Notes: a model not told the origin generated them from the letters alone. Shown: positions 25,061-34,719, counted from the stretch's first letter. The stretch is 64,000 nt of DNA from Planctomycetota bacterium (GCA_020845475.1 JADLFN010000048.1:1-64000), one strand, 5' to 3'. Made by a program: numbers and translations.

Positions 25061-25144
25061 CATTGTAGATTGTCGATTGTCGATTGTTAGCGGCTGCCGA
25101 ACCTGGGCCGAGTCGAAAATCGTCAACTGGCAATCGACAATTGC
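25061..25144. repeat. Two-arm inverted repeat (GATTGTCGATTG family) between pilT and pilB
   Basis: The left arm (25061-25088) is a direct repeat: ATTGTAGATTGTCGATTGTC then GATTG. The right arm (about 25116-25144) has GGCAATCGACAATTG in the opposite sense. Alignment is about 20 of 26 positions. The spacer is near 27 bp. It abuts the pilT stop codon (25146). Confidence 0.65.
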
Positions 25145-25145
25145 A

Positions 25146-26366
25146 TCAGGCTCCCGGCCGCCTCACGCTGGTTCCGGCTGCGCCCGGGCGCTTTTGCTCC
25201 AGTTGCGCGGCTATGGCTGCGGCCGGCGGCGCCGACACCTGCTCGATCTGGGCCATGGCTTCGCGCACCAGTTCTTCATCCCAGAGGCGGCCGCCTTTGC
25301 TGCGCTTGAGTTGATCGACCTTTTCGCGCATGTCCTTGGCGTTGGAGCAGAACTGCATCAGTTCGATGCGGGTGATTTTCTGCGCCATGTAAACTTCCAT
25401 GAGGTAGTCGTCGAGCAGGATCATGCCCTGCTGCTTGCCGGTCTGGATCACCGACGAAAGCTGGTAGGTCTTGGCTTCACGGATCAGGTTTTCCACGGCG
25501 CTGTTGCTGACCATGATCTCAAAGCCCGCCACCACGCCGCCGCCCTGTTTGGGCATCAGCACCTGGCTGATGATGGCGATGATCGAAACGGCCAGCTGTG
25601 CGCGCACCTGCTCCTGCTGGTTGGTGGGGAATGCGTCAATGATGCGGTCCACGGTGCGCGTGGCACCGGTCGTGTGCAGCGTGCCGAACACCAGGTGGCC
25701 TGTCTCGGCGGCCGTGATTGCGGCGCCGATCGTTTCCAGGTCGCGCATTTCGCCCACCAGGATTACGTCGGGATCCTGGCGCAGTGCGCGGCGCAGACCT
25801 TCGGCGAAGCTGGGTACGTCGTTGCCCAGTTCGCGCTGGGTCAGGATGGATTTCTTGTGTTCGTGGTAATACTCGATCGGGTCCTCGATCGTGATGATGT
25901 GGCAGTCCTCGTTCTGGTTGATGTAGTCGATCATCGTGGCCAGCGTCGTGGTCTTGCCCGAGCCGGTCGGGCCGGTCACGAGAATCAGGCCGCGCGGGCG
26001 GTCGAGCACGGTCTTGACGTTTTCCGGCAGGCCAATCTGTTCGAAGGTCAGCAGGCGGTTGGGAATCTGGCGCAGCACCATGCCAATGACGTTTTTCTGC
26101 CGGAAGGCAGAGCAGCGGAAGCGAGCTTTTTCGTTGTAGGCATAGCCCCAGTCAGTGCCGCCGACTTCCTGCAACTCTTTGAGGTTCTTCTCGGGGCAGA
26201 TTTCCTTGCACAGGCGCACGGTATCCGCGGGCGTGAGCTCGGGCGCGTTGACGTCCTTGAGGTGGCCCGACTTGCGGATGGTGGGCTTGCGGCCCACAGA
26301 CAGGTGAAGGTCGGAAGCGCCCTGCTGAATGAGAAAATCCAACAACTGGTTCATCGTAACGGCCAT
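25146..26366 (-). CDS. pilT: Type IV pilus retraction ATPase PilT
   Basis: 406 aa, ATG with GGAG upstream. Opens with [20 protein letters not shown], the PilT start. The core has [20 protein letters not shown], Walker [12 protein letters not shown] (131-141), [11 protein letters not shown] (Asp box), [12 protein letters not shown] (Walker B) and [15 protein letters not shown] (His box), then the PilT-type [14 protein letters not shown]. The C-terminus is about 40 residues longer than usual, with a proline/alanine-rich tail. It drives pilus retraction, giving twitching motility or DNA uptake where pili exist; pilin genes are not in the window. Confidence 0.94.
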   Translation of the reverse strand: MAVTMNQLLDFLIQQGASDLHLSVGRKPTIRKSGHLKDVNAPELTPADTVRLCKEICPEKNLKELQEVGGTDWGYAYNEKARFRCSAFRQKNVIGMVLRQIPNRLLTFEQIGLPENVKTVLDRPRGLILVTGPTGSGKTTTLATMIDYINQNEDCHIITIEDPIEYYHEHKKSILTQRELGNDVPSFAEGLRRALRQDPDVILVGEMRDLETIGAAITAAETGHLVFGTLHTTGATRTVDRIIDAFPTNQQEQVRAQLAVSIIAIISQVLMPKQGGGVVAGFEIMVSNSAVENLIREAKTYQLSSVIQTGKQQGMILLDDYLMEVYMAQKITRIELMQFCSNAKDMREKVDQLKRSKGGRLWDEELVREAMAQIEQVSAPPAAAIAAQLEQKRPGAAGTSVRRPGA

Positions 26367-26391
26367 GCCCGTACTCCAGTGTGCGTCAATG

Positions 26392-26412
26392 AAAAGACCC
26401 GCGTGGGTTTTA
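26392..26412 (-). terminator. Weak terminator-like hairpin upstream of pilT
   Basis: On the minus strand AAAACCC-ACGC-GGGT is followed by CTTTTCATT. The stem is only four GC-rich pairs with a bulge before the A/T pairs. It is positioned to end the transcript of the SUFU-domain gene before pilT. Confidence 0.35.
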
Positions 26413-26484
26413 CAAAAGGGAGTACGTTAGAATAAGTCTGGAGTAGAGAGGGGCAAGGGCCGGGGGCACTTGGGGGGCGGAGGC

Positions 26485-27603
26485 TCAGCCTATGACTCGG
26501 ATGACATTGCCGGCCTGGTCGTAGATGGGCGACTTGTGAACAATGACATCTATCGGGGGACTCTCCCACACGCGGTAGCGCCCTTCCACCGGTTTGACCT
26601 TTTCGCCAAATGCCGTAACAAAGGCGGGGTTGACATCCACGCCGAGCAGCTTCTCTTCATTTCGCCAAACCACCACTTTGCTCGGCTCAAAGTGGATTTC
26701 AACCTCGTCTGAGGTCACCGCGTAATTTCGCCCGAAGAGAATCCGCGCTTTGAGCATTTCGGCAATGTCGTCCACTACAAATGCCGGAAACTCCATTATG
26801 AGCGCCTCACTGTTCATGTGTTTCGCCGTCCGCCATGTGATGTCCTGTGTGGCGGTATATGCTTGAGAAGAGCCTTCGCGGGCCGCCCCCGCAACGACGG
26901 CGGCCCTCATTTGGGGGCTTTCCAAAGCTGAGCGACGCGCCAGGTCCACGATCAAAAGCGGGTCGTGCTCAGCCATCAAATTCAGCACGCCGCTTGTTGT
27001 CCATCGTTTCATGGCCTCGCATTCATCGAGCGTTATTCCGACCAATTGCAGAAAATCCAGAGAGCCATTGGGGGTATCGATCGGTGGCAGGACTGGGTCG
27101 AGGCGAAAGGCGGCGGCCCTGATCAGCGAATCGCTGTCAGTACGAATGGGCCCCTGAAGATCGACGTGATGTCCAGCGTCGAACACGTTGCCGCTCTCGA
27201 AGACATATCGCGCGAGGTTTTGCAGGCAATTAAGGGCCCAGTAGGGTACGTATCGCGACTTGCTTTGGTGGTCGCCCTCCGTGCAGCGCCGATAATTGCC
27301 AGCCTGAAACTCCGCTGCTTCTGAAGGCGTCACATTGAGTTTGACGCGCATGGTCAACTCGAATCCGAAACCCGAAACTTCGGGGTCGTCGGACTCTTTT
27401 TCCCACAGCTCAGAAAACCCGTAGGTGATGACATGCCAATGAGGCACAGGGTCTGCGTTGAACTGCAAGTCCGTGCCATGAATGGGGTCCTTGCCGCCCA
27501 AGTAGAACGGAACAATGGTGCCAAAATGCAGGGGTTCACGTTCCCCGTACAATTTCTTCAGGGCCGCTGCTATGGCATCCCACCCTTTCGCTTCGGATTC
27601 CAT
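26485..27603 (-). CDS. Suppressor-of-fused (SUFU) domain protein
   Basis: 372 aa from ATG 27603; a GTG at 27609 overlaps the stop of the preceding gene and is possible. The N-terminal about 190 residues carry the SUFU fold: LHFGTIVPFYLGGKDPIHG, then WHVITYGFSELWEK and GFGFELTMRVK, with a later LQNLARYVFESG and PNGSLDFLQLVGIT. The C-terminal 180 residues are less conserved. Bacterial SUFU proteins are small soluble proteins, some of which are thought to be immunity proteins in polymorphic toxin systems. No toxin is seen here. Coupled to the hypothetical gene upstream. Confidence 0.82.
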   Translation of the reverse strand: MESEAKGWDAIAAALKKLYGEREPLHFGTIVPFYLGGKDPIHGTDLQFNADPVPHWHVITYGFSELWEKESDDPEVSGFGFELTMRVKLNVTPSEAAEFQAGNYRRCTEGDHQSKSRYVPYWALNCLQNLARYVFESGNVFDAGHHVDLQGPIRTDSDSLIRAAAFRLDPVLPPIDTPNGSLDFLQLVGITLDECEAMKRWTTSGVLNLMAEHDPLLIVDLARRSALESPQMRAAVVAGAAREGSSQAYTATQDITWRTAKHMNSEALIMEFPAFVVDDIAEMLKARILFGRNYAVTSDEVEIHFEPSKVVVWRNEEKLLGVDVNPAFVTAFGEKVKPVEGRYRVWESPPIDVIVHKSPIYDQAGNVIRVIG

Positions 27604-27605
27604 AT

Positions 27606-28109
27606 TCACCCGCTGAACGCTACCAGCTCCTTGAGCTCCTGAATTTCGTGCGTTTTCAGCGTTTGTCCGGTTTTCTCGTCGAGTTCGTCACTCAGCCAGC
27701 GGCCCTGTTCGCGAACGATCAGGCCCGGGTAGGCAATCGAGGCCCACATCTGGACGCGGCTGTCCTTGCGCGCGGGATCGTGGAAATCGGTCAGCCAGCA
27801 ATCGAAGCTGCCGATGGGGCACTTGGCGTTCTCGCGCCGCTCATTGAAAAGCTGCGCGTTTTCCGGCATCCAGAACTTGAAGGGCTGCAGGATTGGCTCT
27901 TTGCGCGGGAACTGCGCCAGCACGGCGTTGGTGGGCAGTTCCTTGCCGTCCTTGTCCATCATCATGGTCTTGAGCGTGGCTACGTTGTTCTGCACCAGCG
28001 ATACTTCGTACGCCGTCAACAGCGTGGGCGACCAAGCACCCGCCTTGAGCACGGAGGTGCGAATCGTCCATTTGCGGCCCGGCAGGTTGTAGAGCGTGGG
28101 GTAGGGCAT
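27606..28109 (-). CDS. Hypothetical protein
   Basis: 167 aa, soluble, no signal peptide, starting MPYPTLYNLPGRKWTIRTSV. It contains many aromatic and charged residues (PFKFWMPENAQLFNERREN; CPIGSFDCWLTDFHDPAR) and looks like one mixed alpha/beta domain. I do not recognise a family. The stop overlaps a possible GTG start of the SUFU gene, so the two are probably made from one mRNA. Whether they act together is unknown. Confidence 0.6.
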   Translation of the reverse strand: MPYPTLYNLPGRKWTIRTSVLKAGAWSPTLLTAYEVSLVQNNVATLKTMMMDKDGKELPTNAVLAQFPRKEPILQPFKFWMPENAQLFNERRENAKCPIGSFDCWLTDFHDPARKDSRVQMWASIAYPGLIVREQGRWLSDELDEKTGQTLKTHEIQELKELVAFSG

Positions 28110-28154
28110 GGCGCGGCAGTGTATTGGCGCGCCAAGGCCTGCACAACGCCGCGC

Positions 28155-29900
28155 CTACTTGGGCAATAGAGCCACTGTGGCCCGTTGTTCGCTCTGGGCG
28201 GGCACGCCGTGCTTCAGTGACAGAATGCTGCCATCGGCGCGCTGGACCTTGATCTCGTAATCTGCGGGCACGATGCCGCGCAGACGAACTTCGCCGAAAT
28301 CGTCCGTCGAGCCTTCGGCCACGGAACGGCCATCATAAAGCAGAAGCACCGGCTCTCGCGGCAGCAGTTTCTCGCCGTGCTTGAGCGTGAGCACAAGGTT
28401 GCACAGGGGCTTGAGCGCGACGTCGGCGCCTGCGCGGCGTTCGTTGGCGGCCAGTTCTTTCACGCGGAGCACTGCGGGCGCGTAACCGGGCGCGCTCACG
28501 CGCAGCGCAATGTTGCCTTCCGCCGCATTAATCAGGCGGTACCGGCCCTGATTGTGCCAGGGGAACACGGCATCTTCGCTCACGCGGTCAAAGGGCGTGG
28601 GCTCGCCGTCGCCGCCGATAATCCGGATGTCGTAGCGGGTGATGGGCTGGTTCGTAGCCGCGTCGCGCACGGTGCCGGTGATGCTGCAGTCAAGTTCCAG
28701 CGTGAGCGAGAAATCGCCCTGGTTGACGCGCACGTTCTTGATCTCGGCTGTTTTCTTGCCGAGTTGCGCGACAAGTTCAAGTTCAACATCGTGAATGTTG
28801 GCAAAGCCGAATCGGCCCTCGGGGTCTGTGACGCAGCGCCAGCGGGTCTTGGCGGCCCGGAAATCCCGGCCGCGCTCGCCCTCGCGCTTCTTGTCAATTC
28901 TCGCGCGCAGGTCGTCGCCATTGGTATTGACGACTTCGCCATCGGGCGTTTTCAGGGCGCCGATTTGACGCAGGACCACGACTGCGCCGTCCACCGGCGC
29001 GCCGTCCTGGTCGCGCAGGGTGCCGCGCACGAAATTCTGGCGCGCCAGCTTGAGCTCGTGCCACTTCACGCTGCCATCGGAGACGTCGCATTCGCCGCTG
29101 GCCAGGGCCACTCCGAAATAGCCGCCTTCCACGTTGAGCGTGTATTTCCCCGCGGGCAGGCCGGCAAAGCTGTAGCGCCCGCGTTCGTCGGCCGTAGTGC
29201 TGCGCGCAACGGGTCGGTGGTCGTAGGTTACTGATCCGCCGGACTCGTCGATGTCCCGGATCATGCCCAAAGAGCGCAGCGTGACCTGCGCAAAGGGTGC
29301 TGGCGAACCATCGGTGTCGCGTACATCGCCTTCTACGCCGGCGCGTGCCTTGAGCACGATCTCGGCCATGGTAGTGGAAGCGGACAGTTCAAAGCGCTGC
29401 ACCTCGCCTGCGGCCATCCGGCCGTCCGGCGCGCGGGCGTGCACAAATCCGCCGGTGTCGTTGGTCTGGGCCTTTCGGATGTTGCTGCGCTCCCAGGCCA
29501 GCAGCGAATAGCGGCCCGAGGGGTCGGTGTAGCCCGTGCCCCGGAACAGCGCCAGCTCGCCCGTGCCCTGGAACTCCACGCGGATATCGTGCAGCGCGCC
29601 GCCGCGCTCATCAAGCACGAGGCCTGAAACCTGCAGGCGCCGCACTGCCTTTTCCAGGCTGATGGGCGGCTCGGGTTGTTTGGTCACGACCGGGTCGGTG
29701 CGTCCCGCGGCCTCGGGTGTGAAGTCACGAGGGTTGGCCGGTGGCCGGGTATCCGGCTGGGGAGTCTCGGCGTTTTCGGTGTTGGCCGCAATCAGTTGTG
29801 GCGAGGCAGACTTGCGGAAATAGACGAGGTAAACAGCGATGGCTGCGCCCAACACCAATACCAGCGCCAGAATTGGAAACAGCTTGGAATCGTTTTTCAT
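28155..29900 (-). CDS. Membrane-anchored protein with carboxypeptidase-regulatory-like (CnaB-type) repeats
   Basis: 581 aa; GGAGC precedes the ATG. An N-terminal membrane helix (LFPILALVLVLGAAIAVYLVYF, about 6-28) anchors a periplasmic part. After a proline-rich linker come repeated beta-sandwich modules: LQVSGLVLDERGGALHDIRV, then GVEGDVRDTDGSPAPFAQVT, FVRGTLRDQDGAPVDGAVVV and SITGTVRDAATNQPITRYDI. Each has the G-x-V-x-D-x-x-G-x-P pattern of carboxypeptidase regulatory-like domains, with an F-A-G-L-P-A-G-K-Y strand. A structural or binding role at the cell envelope is likely; no enzyme domain is visible. Confidence 0.8.
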   Translation of the reverse strand: MKNDSKLFPILALVLVLGAAIAVYLVYFRKSASPQLIAANTENAETPQPDTRPPANPRDFTPEAAGRTDPVVTKQPEPPISLEKAVRRLQVSGLVLDERGGALHDIRVEFQGTGELALFRGTGYTDPSGRYSLLAWERSNIRKAQTNDTGGFVHARAPDGRMAAGEVQRFELSASTTMAEIVLKARAGVEGDVRDTDGSPAPFAQVTLRSLGMIRDIDESGGSVTYDHRPVARSTTADERGRYSFAGLPAGKYTLNVEGGYFGVALASGECDVSDGSVKWHELKLARQNFVRGTLRDQDGAPVDGAVVVLRQIGALKTPDGEVVNTNGDDLRARIDKKREGERGRDFRAAKTRWRCVTDPEGRFGFANIHDVELELVAQLGKKTAEIKNVRVNQGDFSLTLELDCSITGTVRDAATNQPITRYDIRIIGGDGEPTPFDRVSEDAVFPWHNQGRYRLINAAEGNIALRVSAPGYAPAVLRVKELAANERRAGADVALKPLCNLVLTLKHGEKLLPREPVLLLYDGRSVAEGSTDDFGEVRLRGIVPADYEIKVQRADGSILSLKHGVPAQSEQRATVALLPK

Positions 29901-29963
29901 GGGTGCTCCGGGCCGCCCATCTTAGAACGAAAACGCGGCTTAGGCAGGTGCGCAAATCACGGA

Positions 29964-30839
29964 TTACATGCGCTTGTCCTGAGCGACGGCTACTTCTTTG
30001 CGGCGCTTGAGGCGTTCGTTTTTGCGCGGCGCGGGAAGCTGGCGGACAATGCGAGTGTCGGCGTCAGCCCGAGACGTCATTTCCTGAAGCTTGGATTCCA
30101 GCGTGCGCCGCGCTTGCGCAACATCGCGCGTGCTGGCGTCCTGGGCGATGAACACCGGTTCGCCCATGTAGAGTTTCATCCTTGCATTGCGCAGCGGCAC
30201 CATGAACTGATCCCAGCTCTTGCGGATCTGGAGCGTGCGCGAGCACGACCAGACCAGGGGCACAATCGGCTTGCCCGAAAGCTTGGCGGCCATGACGGCG
30301 CCGGGCTTGAATTCGTAGCGCGGGCCCTTGGGCCCATCGCCCGTCACGCACAGGTTAAGGCCTTTGCCCAGTTCCTCCACGGCGTGTTTGAGCCCGGCCA
30401 CGGCGTTGTGGCTTGATGAGCCGCGCACGTTTTCGCCGTTGCAGTCGCGGATACTGCGCGCGATCAGCTCTCCGTCAAAGCTCTCGCTGACAAGTGGCGC
30501 GATGCGGCAGCCGTATTGCGCGCGTGTGTGGAAGCGTTCGAAGTAGCTCACCGCGCCCAGCAGCCGATTGTGCCAGATGGCGAAAATGTAGTTGGCGCTG
30601 GCGCGGCGCAGATGGCCCAGCACGCCGTGGGGGTCGTCAATCTCCCAGACCAGGGTGTCGGCCACGATGCGTTCGTAGGCGCGATAGCCCACACTGGCCA
30701 GCCAGAGCAGAAAGCGCTGCTTGAACGTGAACGCAAGCCGCCGGTTGGCGCCATAAAGCCGCCACTGGTCGAAAATGCCCCAGGCGGCGAGTTCATCGCC
30801 CTGCGTGACTTCAGGCTTCAGTTTCGGTGCTGCTGCCAT
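29964..30839 (-). CDS. DUF374 / lysophospholipid acyltransferase-like protein
   Basis: 291 aa from ATG 30839; a TTG at 30896 would overlap the permease gene upstream. The protein has YIFAIWHNRLLGAVSYF (acyltransferase H-x-x-x-x pattern as IWHNR), IAPLVSESFDGELIARSI, GSSSHNAVAGLKHAVEEL, CVTGDGPKGPRYEFKPGAVM and GKPIVPLVWSCSRTLQIRKSWDQF. These are DUF374 motifs, a family related to lipid A and phospholipid acyltransferases. It probably acylates a membrane lipid at the inner leaflet. The LolC/E-like permease lies directly upstream. Confidence 0.85.
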   Translation of the reverse strand: MAAAPKLKPEVTQGDELAAWGIFDQWRLYGANRRLAFTFKQRFLLWLASVGYRAYERIVADTLVWEIDDPHGVLGHLRRASANYIFAIWHNRLLGAVSYFERFHTRAQYGCRIAPLVSESFDGELIARSIRDCNGENVRGSSSHNAVAGLKHAVEELGKGLNLCVTGDGPKGPRYEFKPGAVMAAKLSGKPIVPLVWSCSRTLQIRKSWDQFMVPLRNARMKLYMGEPVFIAQDASTRDVAQARRTLESKLQEMTSRADADTRIVRQLPAPRKNERLKRRKEVAVAQDKRM

Positions 30840-30873
30840 TCTTTGCGCCAGAACAGTCTGAACCCAGATCGCA

Positions 30874-33800
30874 TCATTCGTGGTGCAGCGCTTCAATGGG
30901 GTCTTTGCGCGCGGCTGAGAGCGCGGGCAATATTCCGCACGCGAAGCTCCATAGCACCGCGGGCACGGCGATGTTGATTGCCAGCCAGACGAGTTCGATG
31001 CCCTTCACGCTGGGGATGTACGTGAGGAAGTAGATGTCCGGCGGGAAAAGCCTGATGCCCGTCACGCGGTCAATGAAATCTTCAATCTCGTTGAGGTACT
31101 GCGAAAACGTAATGCCGATCACGCAGCCCGCCGTGGCTCCAAACAGTCCGATGAACAGCGCATTGAACATGAACACGCTGCGAATACCCCACGGCGAATG
31201 ACCCAGCGCCTTGAGGATGCCGATGTCCTTGACCTTCTCGCTCACGAGCTGATAGACCACAATCATGATCAGCGCGCCAGCCAGGAACAGAATGAAGCCG
31301 ACGATCAGCGACACGATCATTTTTTCGCGGTTCACGGCTTCGAGCAGGCTCTTCTTTTCATCTTCCCACACGCCCGGTTTGGAATTGATGTAAACGCCGC
31401 CCTCGCGCAGCTCGTTGTAGAGCTGGTTCTTCAGCTTGCCGCTGTTGATCTCGCCTTCGTAGGGCGTGTAGTCCTTGAACTTAGCGCCCACGATGTAGCG
31501 CACGTCGGAGTCCATCATGATCCGTGCCAGCTCGTCAAAATCGCAGTACATGCGGCCGAGGTTGTCCTCGTACAGCCCGCTGCGGAAGAAGCCCGTGACG
31601 CGAAAGCGCGCCTCGATGGCGTTTGGCATCAGCCGGCCATCCTCGGTGCGATAGATGCGCGGAATCGTCAGGGCGATTTCATCGCCGACGTCCACGCCGC
31701 CGAAGAACGCGCTTTCGGCCAAAGCCTCGCCAAGAATGATGCCCGGCAGGTCGCCGCCCTCGGGCCGGCGCTGCTGCCGCGCGCGGGCCATGTAGCTTTG
31801 CGCGCTTTCGTTGTCATACATGGAGGTCCGCAGGGGAATCACTTTGCGGTAGGCCTCTTGCCGCGCGCGCACCAGCGCCATGCGTGCATCCAGCTTGCCC
31901 ACGGCATAGGCCAGGGGCAGCGCGCGCGGGCCGGTGACTGGTGTGGCCTGCTCGGAATAGGGCAGCAGGTCCTCGGCGTCCTGCTCTTTGCGCGTAAAGG
32001 CCTGTTTGAATTCCATGGCGCTGAGCCGCCCATCCTTCTCGCCCTGTTCAATCGCCTGTGCAATCAACCGGATGTATGTCTTGGCCAGATCCAGCAGCGC
32101 CGCCTCGCGCGCGGCTTCATCGGTGGCGGGATCGGTGATCACGGCTTTGCGGTCTTCGGTGGCCTTGACCAATGCCGCGTGCAGGGCCAGCGCCCAGTCT
32201 TTATCCTCGGGGAGCATGCGGCCTTCATCGCGGATCAAGGCGGCCGTGGCATCGACGAACTGCGACTTGAGCCCGCGCATCTGGCGCTCGCACACGCCGA
32301 GGCTGGTCAGGTAGTGGTCGAGAATGATGCGGCAGCCCATGCGCGAAAGAAGTTCTTCGTCCGTGGAGCCCGGCGGCTTGGCCAGCTCGGCTTCAAGGAT
32401 GGCGCGCAGGGCAGTGTGGGCCTCACGCGCAATGGCCGCAAGCTCGTTGAGATCGTAGGTGCGCAGCGCGCGCTTGTAGGCTTCTTTGGCAACGTCATAA
32501 AGCTGCTGGCCGGGCGTGCTGCCCCAGAAACGCACTTCATCGAAACTCTCCCACGAGAGTTTGTCCGTGCTGGCGGCAATGCGGCGGGCCTTGAGCAGGC
32601 GGCGCAAGTCGAGCGGCGGCTGGCTGATCGGGCCTGCGTCGCTGGCCAGGCCCGTGGGCGTAAAGCGGAACTCCGCGTTCTGCGCCAGCTTTTCCAGGCT
32701 GGCGCGCGTCTCAAAACCCAGCAGTGAACCCAGCACCTGCTGCAGCGGGTGCAGCACGTAGCGCACCTTGAAATACTGCGACTCTGCGGTGGCGATGTAC
32801 TCGCCCAGGTTGGAAATGCTCGTCTCGCGCTCGAGGTCCACGCCGGTCAGTTCGGCGATCGGCAAGTCACTCACTCGGTTCTTGGGCGTGATCACGGCCT
32901 TCACGCCCACACGCCAGGAAACACCCTCGACATCTTTTTCGCCGGCGGCGTTCTTGTGCGCCTTGAGCACCTTCTCTGTGCCCTCAAAGGCCTCGGCCAT
33001 GCGGCGCCGGAACTCGGGGTAGAACCAGGCCTGTTTGGCCTCTTCTTCAATGGTTTCGCGTGCGCGCTTGGCAGCGTCGGTGTTTCCGCCCGCCTTGCGT
33101 TCCAGGTAGAAATCGCGCGCTGTGGTGGGTTTGTCGCCGTCGCGCAGGTACTTCAAGTCGAGCGACGAAAGCTCCCGACCCGTTTTCAGGCGCTCCAGCA
33201 TTGCGTCGGCGTCGAGCCCGTCAGCCTGCGCGCGGCTTGAGGCGCGGCCCAGCTCGAGTTCCCATGCGGCGCGGTACTCGGGCTCGGCGTTGATGCGCTT
33301 GAGGTACTCCTGCCACTGCAACATGTCGCGCACCGAGCCGCGCGGGTGAAACTGTTCGGCGTCAAATCGCACCAGCACGTGCGAAGAGCTGCCACGAATC
33401 TGCTCGCGGAAATCCTTCTGGAAGCCGGTCATGATCGAATTGACCACGATCAGCACCCACACACCCGTGGCAATGCCACCCACCGAAAGCAGCGAAATCA
33501 CGCGCTGGCGCAGGTAGCGAAGGGAGATGAAGGCGGAAGCCGCGCTGCCGAAATAGCGCCAGATGGCGCTGATCAGGAAATAGTCCACCACGAGAAAGAA
33601 CTGAACCTTGACGCAAGCCAGGCCCAGGGAAAGACCGGTTTGACCGCCGCCAAAGCCAATGAAACCCGCGCCCGCCGCGACCACGCCGTTGAGCCCGATC
33701 AGCGCGCCCACAGAAAGCGTGCTGGCCCAGATGCGTTTGTGGTTGCCGCCGCGCGCCATGATGGCGCTGAGTGAGCCGGCCACCAGCGCCGTCAGAGGCA

Positions 33801-34041
33801 GCACGACGGCGCCGGCCACGGCGTAGGCGACGTTGCGCGAGGTATCGCTCTGTTCGCGCAGCGCGCGGAAGGCCAGGAACTCGGCGAACAGCAGCGCAGG
33901 CCCGCCAAAGAGAATGAACAGTACGGCGCGGAAATTATCGGTCTGGGCGATATCCAGGGCGACGTGGTTGACCTGCCACGCCACCATGCCCAGCGCGAGC
34001 AAGAGGAACAAAAGGAACGTAAAGGCACGCGCTATGAGCAT
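30874..34041 (-). CDS. Very large LolC/LolE-like ABC transporter permease (FtsX/MacB fold)
   Basis: 1055 aa against about 400-420 for typical LolC/E. Four N-terminal helices come first (about residues 5-135). A helix with SLRYLRQRVISLLSVGGIATGVWVLIVVNSIMTGFQ (about 180-215) then matches the LolC/E first membrane segment. A periplasmic region of about 700 residues follows. The C-terminal FtsX domain has IVGFILFLAGALIMIVVYQL, VSEKVKDIGILKALGHSPWG and SAARKDPIEALHHE. It probably moves lipoproteins or other lipids out of the inner membrane. No ATPase gene is adjacent; an ABC ATPase at 36563 is a candidate but separated by other genes. Confidence 0.8.
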   Translation of the reverse strand: MLIARAFTFLLFLLLALGMVAWQVNHVALDIAQTDNFRAVLFILFGGPALLFAEFLAFRALREQSDTSRNVAYAVAGAVVLPLTALVAGSLSAIMARGGNHKRIWASTLSVGALIGLNGVVAAGAGFIGFGGGQTGLSLGLACVKVQFFLVVDYFLISAIWRYFGSAASAFISLRYLRQRVISLLSVGGIATGVWVLIVVNSIMTGFQKDFREQIRGSSSHVLVRFDAEQFHPRGSVRDMLQWQEYLKRINAEPEYRAAWELELGRASSRAQADGLDADAMLERLKTGRELSSLDLKYLRDGDKPTTARDFYLERKAGGNTDAAKRARETIEEEAKQAWFYPEFRRRMAEAFEGTEKVLKAHKNAAGEKDVEGVSWRVGVKAVITPKNRVSDLPIAELTGVDLERETSISNLGEYIATAESQYFKVRYVLHPLQQVLGSLLGFETRASLEKLAQNAEFRFTPTGLASDAGPISQPPLDLRRLLKARRIAASTDKLSWESFDEVRFWGSTPGQQLYDVAKEAYKRALRTYDLNELAAIAREAHTALRAILEAELAKPPGSTDEELLSRMGCRIILDHYLTSLGVCERQMRGLKSQFVDATAALIRDEGRMLPEDKDWALALHAALVKATEDRKAVITDPATDEAAREAALLDLAKTYIRLIAQAIEQGEKDGRLSAMEFKQAFTRKEQDAEDLLPYSEQATPVTGPRALPLAYAVGKLDARMALVRARQEAYRKVIPLRTSMYDNESAQSYMARARQQRRPEGGDLPGIILGEALAESAFFGGVDVGDEIALTIPRIYRTEDGRLMPNAIEARFRVTGFFRSGLYEDNLGRMYCDFDELARIMMDSDVRYIVGAKFKDYTPYEGEINSGKLKNQLYNELREGGVYINSKPGVWEDEKKSLLEAVNREKMIVSLIVGFILFLAGALIMIVVYQLVSEKVKDIGILKALGHSPWGIRSVFMFNALFIGLFGATAGCVIGITFSQYLNEIEDFIDRVTGIRLFPPDIYFLTYIPSVKGIELVWLAINIAVPAVLWSFACGILPALSAARKDPIEALHHE

Positions 34042-34084
34042 CAGGAGAGTTTATCGGCGCGGCAGGGGTGAGAGTTGGGGGAAA

Positions 34085-34336
34085 TCACGCGGCGCGTTTG
34101 CGCGATGCAGGCTTGGCCTTGCCGGACTTGCGCGGGCCGATGCGGGCGCGCAGTTCCGCAAGATAGGCTTCGCGACGATCTTCAATGGCCTTGCGCATCT
34201 CAGGCGTAACGGGCTTGCCCTTGCGGTTGCGATAAATGGGCGTTACCTGCTCATCGACTTCTACGGTGCCGTCTTCATGATGGTACACGACGGTGACCCG
34301 GCCCATTTCCTGTGTCTTATTTTCATTATTCGCCAT
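34085..34336 (-). CDS. Small basic hypothetical protein
   Basis: 83 aa, starting MANNENKTQEMGRVTVVYHH. The first half is a short beta-rich segment (VTVVYHHEDGTVEVDEQVTP); the second is a charged helix ending in a lysine/arginine tail (RKSGKAKPASRKRAA) that could bind nucleic acid. No family recognised. Its start is 2 bp from the stop of the gene at 34339, so the two are probably co-transcribed. Confidence 0.55.
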   Translation of the reverse strand: MANNENKTQEMGRVTVVYHHEDGTVEVDEQVTPIYRNRKGKPVTPEMRKAIEDRREAYLAELRARIGPRKSGKAKPASRKRAA

Positions 34337-34338
34337 GG

Positions 34339-34719
34339 CTAACCTTTGGTTACGCGAATAACCGCGACATCCAGGATTGTATCACCGTTGTAGAATCGCG
34401 CCTCATATTGGCCTGCGGCCCTGATGCCCCAGTCAGCAGGTTCCCAAACCACTTCCGCGCATAGATCACCCGGCGTGGGTTGCAGAATGGCGGCTTGCGA
34501 CCACAGCTCTTCGTCGTCCATATCCGGATTGGCGATGACCATGTTCAGCATCGTCCGGTCGCCCGGCTTCACGTCCGTAAACAGCAGATACACGCAGGAC
34601 TGAAACCCGTTTCGCGCCAGTCTCGATAGCTTGATTTGGCGAAATGTGCCCGCAACGCCCCAACCGTCGGATGCCTGGGTTGCGTAGCGCCCTACGAGGA
34701 TTGCCGAAAGCTTGATCAT
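34339..34719 (-). CDS. Hypothetical protein, DUF6941-like
   Basis: 126 aa, predicted beta-rich. It begins MIKLSAILVGRYATQASDGW and has FQSCVYLLFTDVKPGDRTML, VIANPDMDD and a final GQYEARFYNGDTILDVAVIRV. The opening, followed by a middle strand about limits and a terminal Y-x-x-x-x-x-G-x-x-L strand, resembles DUF6941 proteins of unknown function. The ATG overlaps the lysS stop codon by four bases (ATGA), so it is translationally coupled to lysS. Confidence 0.5.
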   Translation of the reverse strand: MIKLSAILVGRYATQASDGWGVAGTFRQIKLSRLARNGFQSCVYLLFTDVKPGDRTMLNMVIANPDMDDEELWSQAAILQPTPGDLCAEVVWEPADWGIRAAGQYEARFYNGDTILDVAVIRVTKG

